Shown here: positions 52,401 to 61,400 of the stretch, piece after piece
Layout: every line of letters starts with the position of its first letter
Numbering within the stretch: position 1 is the first letter of the stretch
Assembly: GCF_051014685.1 (NCBI RefSeq)
Contig: NW_027478597.1
Location: 248,001 to 312,000, forward strand
Origin: Ptiloglossa arizonensis
Taxonomy: Eukaryota > Arthropoda > Insecta > Hymenoptera > Colletidae
Length of the DNA: 64,000 bases
Direction: 5' to 3'
Notes under the pieces: generated by a model
Databases searched by the model: none
What the model was told of the DNA's origin: nothing
Seen by the model: the letters and a program-made list of their open reading frames with translations, nothing else
Position numbers and translations under genes: made by a program

Positions 52401-53774
52401 CCATATCTCGCGAACGGATTGACCTAACCCAAAAATTCCTATTGCATCTGAAAGTCGTAACTCGCCCGATTACAACGGTATGTGTATTTTTTCCCTAGGC
52501 CACTCTGCTTAAGCATTTGAAGCAGCAGAATTGCGAAAAAATTTTTGCCGTCTCAACCATTTCTTAGATTCAAAGCCCCATATCTCGCGAACGGATTGAC
52601 CTAACCCAAAAATTCCTATTGTAACTGAAAGTCGAAACTCGCCCGATTACAACGGTATGTGTATTTTTTCGCTAGGCCATTCTGGTTAAGCGTTTGGAGC
52701 AGCAGAATTGCGAAAAATTTTTTGCCTTCTCAACCATTTCTTGGCTTCAAACTCCCATATCTCGCGAACGGATTGACCTAACCCAAAAACTCCTGTTGCG
52801 TCTTTAAGTAGAAACTCGCCCGATTACAACGGTATGTGTATTTTTTCCCTAGGCCATTCTGGTTACGCGTTTGGAGCAGCAGAAGTGCGAAAACTTTGTT
52901 GTCTTCTTAACCATTTCTTGGCTTCAAACTCCCATATCTCGCGAACGGATTGACCTAACCCAAAAATTCCTGTTGCGTGTGAAAGTAGAAACTCGCCCGA
53001 TTACAACGGTATGTGTATTTTTTCCCTAGGCCATTCTGGTTAAGCGTTTGGATCAGCAGTATTGCGAAAAATGTTTTGCCTTCTCAACCATTTCTTGGCT
53101 TCAAACTCCCATATCTCGCGAACGGATTGACCTAATCCAAAAATTCCTATTGCATCTGAAAGTAGAAACTCGCCCGATCACAACGGTATGTACATTCTTT
53201 CCCTAGGCCAGTCTGGTTAAGCGTTTGGAGCAGCAGAATTGCGAAAAATTTTTTGCCTTCTCAACCATTTCTTGGCTTCAAACTTCCATATCTCGCGAAC
53301 GGATTGACCTAACCAAAAAATTCCTGTGCGTGTGAAAGTAGAATCTCGCCCGATTACAACGGTATGTGTATTTTTTCCCCAGCCCATTCTGGTTAAGCTT
53401 TTGGAGCTGCAGAATTGCGAAAAATTTGTTGTCTTCTCAACCATTTCTTAGCTTCAAAGTCCCATATCTCGCGAACGGATTGACCAAATACAAAAATTCC
53501 TGCTGCGTGTGAAAGTAGAAACTCGCCCGATTACAACGGTGTGCGTATTTTTACCCTAGGCCATTCTGGTTAAGCGTTTGGAGCAGCAGAATTGTGAAAA
53601 ATTTTTTGCCTTCTCTACCATTTCTTGGCTTCAAACTCCCATATCTCGCGAACGGATTGACCTAACCCAAAAATTCCTGTTGCGTGTGAAAGTAGAAACT
53701 CGCCCGATTACAACGGTATGTGTATTTTTTCCCTAGGCCATTCTGGTTACGCGTTTGGAGCAGCAGAAGTGCGA
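46410..53774. repeat. 15/18-monomer HOR (2,653 and 3,184 bp), two full copies and a partial third
   Basis: The allele ttgacgtaac, read at its last discriminating g, is at 46,410, 49,063 and 52,247, spacings of 2,653 and 3,184. The difference of 531 is exactly three monomers. They are present in the second copy at about 51,085-51,615 and missing from the first at about 48,431, where ccattctgg switches to ccactctgg. The units are 2 bases short of whole multiples because of small deletions such as cctgtgcgtgtg near 47,488. Copies differ at a few sites: gcgtgttttta near 47,706 against gcgtattttta, and cttggcctc near 47,787 against cttggcttc. The third copy ends at 53,774 (gcgataac for gcgaaaac). 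Confidence 0.92.
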
Positions 53775-55105
53775 TAACTTTGTTGTCTTCTTAACCATTT
53801 CTTGGCTTCAAACTCCCATATCTCGCGAACGGATTGACCTAACCAAAAAATTCCTAGTGCATCTGAAAGTAGAAACACCCCCGATTACAACGGTATGTGT
53901 ATTTTTTCCCTAGGCCATTCTGGTTAAGCGTTTGGAGCCGCAGAATTGCGAAAACTTTGTTGTCTTCTTAACCATTTCTTGGCTTCAAACTCCCATATCT
54001 CGCGAACGGATTGACCTTACCCAAAAATTCCTGTTGCGTTTGAAAGTAGAATCTCGCCCGATTACAACGGTATGTGTATTTTTCCCCTAGCCCATTCTGG
54101 TTAAGCGTTTGGAGCAGCAGAATTGTGAAAAATTTTTTGCCTTCTCAACCATTTCTTGGCTTCAAACTCCCATATCTCGCGAACGGATTGACCTAACCCA
54201 AAAATTCCTATTGTAACTGAAAGTGGAAACTCGCCCGATTAGAACGGTATGTGTATTTTTTCCCTAGGCCACACTGGTTAAGCATTTGAAGCAGCAGAAT
54301 TGCGAAAAAATTTTTGCCGTCTCAACCATTTCTTAGCTTCAAAGTCCCATATCTCGCGAACGGATTGACCTAACCCAAAAATTCCTATTGTAACTGAAAG
54401 TGGAAACTCGCCCGATTACAACGGTGTGTGTATTCTTTCCCTAGGCCATTCTGGTTAAGCGTTTGGAGCAGCAGAATTGCGAAAAATTTTTTGCCTGCTC
54501 AACCATTTCTTGGCTTCAAACTCCCATATCTCGCGAAAGGATTGACCTAACCCAAAAATTCCTGTTGCGTCTGAAAGTAGAAACTCGCCCGATTACATCG
54601 GTATGTGTATTTTTTGCCTAGGCCATTCTGGTTAAGCGTTTGGAGCAGCAGAAGTGCGAAAACTTTGTTGTCTTCTTAACCATTTCTTGGCTTCAAACTC
54701 CCATATCTCGCGAACGGATTGACCTTACCCAAAAATTCCTGTTGCGTGTGAAAGTAGAATCTCGCCCGATTACAACTGTATGTGTATTTCTTCCCTAGGC
54801 CATTCTGGTTAAGCGTTTGGATCAGCAGAATTGCGAAAAATGTTTTGCCTTCTCAACCATTTCTTAGCTTCAAAGTCCCATATCTCGCGAACGGATTGAC
54901 CTAACCCAAAAATTCCTATTGTAACTGAAAGTGGAAACTCGCCCGATTACAACGGTGTGTGTATTCTTTCCCTAGGCCATTCTGGTTAAGCGTTTGGAGC
55001 AGCAGAATTGCGAAAAATTTTTTGCCTTCTCAACCATTTCTTGGCTGCAAACTCCCATATCTCGCAAACGGATTGACCTAACCCAAAAATTCCTGTTGCG
55101 TGTGA
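53775..55105. repeat. Terminal family A monomers before the junction, mixed subtypes
   Basis: About 7.5 A monomers, ending in the hybrid monomer that starts at 54,976. Alleles include acacccccgatt, gtgtgtattctttccc, tacatcggtatg and gattagaacgg. They do not become progressively more like B; they stay typical A up to the switch. The final one carries gtagcaactcg near 55,110 and ggctgcaaac near 55,044. Confidence 0.85.
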
Positions 55106-55140
55106 AAGTAGCAACTCGCCCGATTACAACGGTATGTGTA
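55106..55140. other. A-to-B switch interval inside one hybrid monomer
   Basis: The monomer 54,976-55,152 is A-type through gttgcgtgtg (about 55,096-55,105) and B-type from cttttcccct at 55,141. Between these the two families are essentially identical, so the exchange point cannot be placed more closely. The phase is preserved: the A landmark at 54,976 and the first B landmark at 55,153 are exactly 177 apart, as expected if the left part carrying A's two extra bases is A-derived. An in-register recombination between related monomers explains this without any insertion or target duplication. Confidence 0.88.
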
Positions 55141-55152
55141 CTTTTCCCCTAG

Positions 55153-55692
55153 TCCGTTCTAGTTATTCGTTTCGAGCATGAGAACTGCGAAAATTTTGAG
55201 TTTCTCAAGCGTTTCTAACCTACAAACTGCCACATCTCGCGAACGGATTGTCCAATCCGCAAAATTTCTGTTGCATCTGAAAGTAGAAACTCGCCCGATT
55301 ACAACGATATGCGTACTTTTCCCCTAGGCCGTTCTAGTTATTCGTTTCGAGCATCAGAACTGCGAAAATTTTGAGTTTCTCAAGCGTTTCTTAACTCCAA
55401 ACTGCCATATCTCGCGAACGGATTGACCAATCCGCAAAATTTCTGTTGCATCTGAAAGTAGAAACTCGCCCGATTCCAACGGTATGCGTACTTTTCCCCT
55501 AGTCCGTTCTAGTTATTCGGTTCGAGCATCAGAACTGCGAAAATGTTGAGTTTCTCAAGCGTTTCTTACCTCCAAACTGCCATATCTCGCGAACGGATTG
55601 ACCAATCCGCAAAATTTCTGTTGCATCTGAAAGTAGAAACTCGCCCGATTACAACTGTATGCGTACTTTTCCCCTAGTCCGTTCTAGTTATT
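55153..55692. repeat. First family B monomers after the junction
   Basis: Three monomers at 175-base spacing (55,153, 55,328, 55,503). The first carries gagcatgagaac, gtttctaacctac and gattgtccaatcc, alleles seen again near 56,050-56,130 and 61,827-61,912. They are ordinary B monomers with no transitional features. Confidence 0.9.
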
Positions 55693-58492
55693 CGGTTCGA
55701 GCATCAGAACTGCGAAAATGTTGAGTTTCTCAAGCGTTTCTTACCTCCAAACTGCCATATCTCGCGAACGGATTGACCAATCCGCAAAATTTCTGTTGCA
55801 TCTGAAAGTAGAAACTCGCCCGATTACAACGATATGCGTACTTTTCCCCTAGGCCGTTCTGGTTATTCTTTTCGAGCATCAGAACTGTGAAAATTTTGAG
55901 TTTCTCAAGCGTTTCTTACTTCCAAACTGCCACATCTCGCGAACGGACTGACCAATCCGCAAAATTTCTGATGCATCTGAATGCAGAAACTCGCCCGATT
56001 ACAACTGTATGCGTACTTTTCCCCTAGTCCGTTCTAGTTATTCGTTTCGAGCATGAGAACTGCGAAAATTTTGAGTTTCTCAAGCTTTTCTAACCTACAA
56101 ACTGCGACATCTCGCGAACGGATTGTCCAACCCGCAAAATTTCTGTTGCATCTGAAAGTAGAAACTCGCCCGATTACAACGATATGCGTACTTTTCCCAT
56201 AGGCCGTTCTAGTTATTCGTTTCGAGCATCAGAACTGCGAAAATTTTGAGTTTCTCAAGCGTTTCTTACCTACAAACTGCCACATCTCGCGAACGGATTG
56301 ACCAATCCGCAAAATTTCTGATGCATCTGAAAGTAGAAACTAGCCCGATTACAACGGTATGCGTACTTTTCCCCTAGGCCGTACTAGTTATTGGTTTCGA
56401 GCATCAGAACTGCGCCAATTTTGAGTTTCTCAAGCGTTTCTTACCTCCAAACTGCCATATCTCGCGAACGGATTGACCAATCCGCAAAATTTCTGTTGCA
56501 TCTGAAAGTAGAAACTCGCCCGATTACAACTGTATGCGTACTGTTCCCCTAGTCCGTTCTAGTTATTCGGTTCCAGCATCAGAACTGCGAAAATGTTGAG
56601 TTTCTCAAGCGTTTCTTACCTCCAAACTGCCATATCTCGCGAACGGATTGACCAATCCGCAAAATTTCTGTTGCATCTGAAAGTAGAAACTCGCCCGATT
56701 ACAACGATATGCGTACTTTTCCCCTAGGCCGTTCTGGTTATTCTTTTCGAGCATCAGAACTGTGAAAATTTTGAGTTTCTCAAGCGTTTCTTACTTCCAA
56801 ACTGCCACATCTCGCGAACGGATTGACCAATCCGATAAATTTCTGTTGCATCTGAATGCAGAAACTCGTGCGATTACAACGGTATGCGTACTTTTACCCT
56901 AGGCCGTTCTAGTTATTCGTTTCTAGCATGAGAACTGTGAAAATTTCGAGTTTCTCAAGCGTTTCTTACCTCCAAACTGCCATATCTCGCGAACGGATTG
57001 ACCAATCCGCAAAATGTCTGTTGCATCTGAAAGTAGTAACTCGCCCGATTACAACGGTATGTGTACTTTTCCCCTAGGCCGTTCTAGTTGTTCGGTTCGA
57101 GCATCAGAACTGCGAAAATGTTGAGTTTCTCAAGCGTTTCTTACCTCCAAACTGCCATATCTCGCGAACGGATTGACCAATCCGCAAAATTTCTGTTGCA
57201 TCTGAAAGTAGAAACTCGCCCGATTACAACGATATGCGTACTTTTCCCCTAGGCCGTTCTGGTTATTCTTTTCGAGCATCAGAACTGTGAAAATTTTGAG
57301 TTTCTCAAGCGTTTCTTACTTCCAAACTGCCACATCTCGCGAACGGACTGACCAATCCGCAAAATTTCTGATGCATCTGAATGCAGAAACTCGCCCGATT
57401 ACAACTGTATGCGTACTTTTCCCCTAGTCCGTTCTAGTTATTCGTTTCGAGCATGAGAACTGCGAAAATTTTGAGTTTCTCAAGCTTTTCTAACCTACAA
57501 ACTGCGACATCTCGCGAACGGATTGTCCAACCCGCAAAATTTCTGTTGCATCTGAAAGTAGAAACTCGCCCGATTACAACGATATGCGTACTTTTCCCAT
57601 AGGCCGTTCTAGTTATTCGTTTCGAGCATCAGAACTGCGAAAATTTTGAGTTTCTCAAGCGTTTCTTACCTACAAACTGCCACATCTCGCGAACGGATTG
57701 ACCAATCCGCAAAATTTCTGATGCATCTGAAAGTAGAAACTAGCCCGATTACAACGGTATGCGTACTTTTCCCCTAGGCCGTACTAGTTATTGGTTTCGA
57801 GCATCAGAACTGCGCCAATTTTGAGTTTCTCAAGCGTTTCTTACCTCCAAACTGCCATATCTCGCGAACGGATTGACCAATCCGCAAAATTTCTGTTGCA
57901 TCTGAAAGTAGAAACTCGCCCGATTACAACTGTATGCGTACTGTTCCCCTAGTCCGTTCTAGTTATTCGGTTCCAGCATCAGAACTGCGAAAATGTTGAG
58001 TTTCTCAAGCGTTTCTTACCTCCAAACTGCCATATCTCGCGAACGGATTGACCAATCCGCAAAATTTCTGTTGCATCTGAAAGTAGAAACTCGCCCGATT
58101 ACAACGATATGCGTACTTTTCCCCTAGGCCGTTCTGGTTATTCTTTTCGAGCATCAGAACTGTGAAAATTTTGAGTTTCTCAAGCGTTTCTTACTTCCAA
58201 ACTGCCACATCTCGCGAACGGATTGACCAATCCGATAAATTTCTGTTGCATCTGAATGCAGAAACTCGTGCGATTACAACGGTATGCGTACTTTTACCCT
58301 AGGCCGTTCTAGTTATTCGTTTCTAGCATGAGAACTGTGAAAATTTCGAGTTTCTCAAGCGTTTCTTACCTCCAAACTGCCATATCTCGCGAACGGATTG
58401 ACCAATCCGCAAAATGTCTGTTGCATCTGAAAGTAGTAACTCGCCCGATTACAACGGTATGTGTACTTTTCCCCTAGGCCGTTCTAGTTGTT
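55693..58492. repeat. 8-monomer (1,400-bp) tandem duplication in family B
   Basis: Bases 55,693-57,092 recur at 57,093-58,492, offset exactly 1,400 = 8 x 175. Every rare allele I compared is shared: gaacggactgacc, atgcatctgaatgcag, caagcttttc, gattgtccaaccc, tgcgccaatt, actgttcccc, ggttccagc, ccgataaat and actcgtgcg. I found no mismatch by eye. The left edge is set by agtagaaac/agtagtaac and gttattcgg/gttgttcgg differences upstream of 55,693. The right edge is at ttcgg/ttcgt near 57,093/58,493. Confidence 0.92.
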
Positions 58493-61400
58493 CGTTTCGA
58501 GCATCAGAACTGCGAAAATTTTGAGTTTCTCAAGCGTTTCTTACTTCCAAACTGCCATATCTCGCGAACGGATTGACCAATCCGATAAATTTCTGTTGCA
58601 TCTGAAGGTAGAAACTCGCCCGATTACAACGGTATGCGTACTTTTCCCCTAGGCCGTTCTAGTTATTCGTCTCGAGCATCAGAACTGCGAAAATTTTGAG
58701 TTTCTCAAGGGTTTCTTACCTACTAACTGCCACATCTCGCGAAAGGATTGACCAATCCGCAAAATTTCTGATGCATCTGAAAGCAGAAACTCGCCCGATT
58801 ACAACGGTATGCGTACTTTTCCCCTAGGCCGCCCTAGTTATTCGTTTCGAGCATCAGAACTGCGAAAATTTTGAGTTTCTCAAGCGTTTCTTACTTCCAA
58901 ACTGCCATATCTCGCGAACGGATTGACCAATCCGCAAAATTTCTGTTGCATCTGAAAGTAGAAACTCGCCCGATTACAACGGTATGCGTACTTTTCCCCT
59001 AGGCCGTTCTAGTAATTCGTTTCGAGCATCAGAACAGCGAAAATTTTGAGTTTCTCAAGCGTTTCTTACTTCCAAACTGCCATATCTCGCGAACGGATTG
59101 ACCAATCCGCAAAATTTCTGTTGCATCTGAAGGTAGAAACTCGCCCGATTACAACGGTATGCGTACTTTTCCCCTAGGCCGTTCTAGTTATTCGTTTCGA
59201 GCATCAGAACTGCGAAAATTCTGAGTTTCTCAAGCGTTTCTTACTTCCAAACTGCCACATCTCGCGAACGGACTGACCAATCCGCAAAATTTCTGTTGCA
59301 TCTGAAAGTAGTAACTCGCCCGATTACAACGGTGTGTGTACTTTTCCCCTAGGCCGTTCTAGTTGTTCGTTTCGAGCATCAGAACTGCGAAAATTTTGAG
59401 TTTCTCAAGCGTTTCTTACTTCCAAACTGCCATATCTCGCGAACGGATTGACCAATCCGATAAATTTCTGTTGCATCTGAAGGTAGAAACTCGCCCGATT
59501 ACAACGGTATGCGTACTTTTCCCCTAGGCCGTTCTAGTTATTCGTCTCGAGCATCAGAACTGCGAAAATTTTGAGTTTCTCAAGGGTTTCTTACCTACTA
59601 ACTGCCACATCTCGCGAAAGGATTGACCAATCCGCAAAATTTCTGATGCATCTGAAAGCAGAAACTCGCCTGATTACAACGGTATGCGTACTGTTCCCCT
59701 AGGCCGCCCTAGTTATTCGTTTCGAGCATCAGAACTGCGAAAATTTTGAGTTTCTCAAGCGTTTCTTACTTCCAAACTGCCATATCTCGCGAACGGATTG
59801 ACCAATCCGCAAAATTTCTGTTGCATCTGAAGGTAGAAACTCGCCCGATTACAACGGTATGCGTACTTTTCCCCTAGGCCGTTCTAGTTATTCGTTTCGA
59901 GCATCAGAACTGCGAAAATTTTGAGTTTCTCAAGCGTTTCTTACCTACAAACTGCCATATCTCGCGAACGGATTGACCAATCCGCAAAATTTCTGTTGCA
60001 TCTGAAAGTAGAAACTCGCCCGATTACAACGGTATGCGTACTTTTCCCCTAGGCCGCTCTAGTTATTCGTTTCGAGCATCAGAACTGCGAAAATTTTGAG
60101 TTTCTCAAACGTTTCTTACCTCCAAACTGCCATATCTCGCGAACGGTTTGACCTATCCGCAAAATTTCTGTTGCATCTGAAAGTAGAAACTCGCCCGATT
60201 ACAACGGTATGCGTACTTTTCCCCTAGGCCGTTCTAGTTATTCGTTTCGAGCATCAGAACTGCGAAAATTTTGAGTTTCTCAAGCGTTTCTTACCTCCAA
60301 ACTGCCATATCTCGCGAACGGATTGACCAATCCGCAAAATTTCTGTTGCATCTGAAGGTAGAAACTCGCGCGATTACAACGGTATGCGTACTTTTACCCT
60401 AGGCCGTTCTAGTTATTCGTTTCGAGCATGAGAACTGTGAAAATTTCGAGTTTCTCAAGCGTTTCTTACCTCCAAACTGCCATATCTCGCGAACGGATTG
60501 ACTAATCCGCAAAATTTCTGTTACATCTGAAAGTATTAACTCGCCCGATTACAACGGTATGTGTACTTTTCCCCTAGGCCGTTCTAGTTGTTCGTTTCGA
60601 GCATCAGAACTGTGAAAATCTTGAGTTTCTCAACCGTTTCTTACCTCCAAACTGCCATATCTCACGAACGGATTGACCAATCCGCAAAATTTCTGTTGCA
60701 TCTGAAAGGAGAAACTCGGCCGATTACAACGGTATGCGTACTTTTCCACTAGGCCGTTCTCGTTATTCGTTTCGAGCATCAAAACTGCGAAAATTTTGAG
60801 TTTCTCAAGCGTTTCTTACTTCCAAACTGCCATATCTCGCGAACGGACTGACCAATCCGCAAAATTTCTGTTGCATCTGAAGGTAGAAACTCGCCCGATT
60901 ACAACGGTATGCGTACTTTTCCCCTAGGCCGTTCTAGTTATTCGTCTCGAGCATCAGAACTGCGAAAATTTTGAGTTTCTCAAGGGTTTCTTACCTACTA
61001 ACTGCCACATCTCGCGAAAGCATTGACCAATCCGCAAAATTTCTGATGCATCTGAAAGCAGAAACTCGCCCGATTACAACGGTATGCGTACTTTTCCCCT
61101 AGGCCGCCCTAGTTATTCGTTTCGAGCATCAGAACTGCGAAAATTTTGAGTTTCTCAAGCGTTTCTTACCTCCAAACTGCCATATCTCGCGAACGGTTTG
61201 ACCAATCCGCAAAATTTCTGTTGCATCTGAAAGTAGAAACTCGCCCGATTACAACGATATGCGTACTTTTCCCCTAGGCCGTTCTGGTTATTCTTTTCGA
61301 GCATCAGAACTGTGAAAATTTTGAGTTTCTCAAGCGTTTCTTACCTCCAAACTGCCATATCTCGCGAACGGATTGACCAATCCGCAAAATTTCTGTTGCA

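Larger units (their letters stand above)
1..55140. repeat. Family A satellite array, 177-bp monomer, about 311 head-to-tail copies
   Basis: The landmark gccattctgg recurs at 131, 308, (485), 662 and 839, exactly 177 bases apart, and continues to 54,976. From 131 to the first family B landmark at 55,153 is 55,022 bases, about 25 short of 311 full monomers; the deficit comes from scattered 1-3 base deletions. All monomers lie in one orientation. The consensus is about 43% G+C with 9 CpG. Most positions vary among a few recurrent alleles, for example ggagcagcag/ggatcagcag, or attgtaactg/gttgcgtgtg/agtgcatctg, and these define monomer subtypes. No unrelated insertion was seen anywhere. The length and organisation are typical of centromeric or pericentromeric satellite, but function is inference. 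It is not human alpha satellite or Arabidopsis CEN180 as I know those sequences. Confidence 0.97.

Noticed and set aside
1..55140. Exact canonical CENP-B box (TTCG, four bases, A, two bases, CGGG)
   Set aside because: No monomer I read has all nine core bases on either strand. Only the 7-of-9 version reported in the findings is present.
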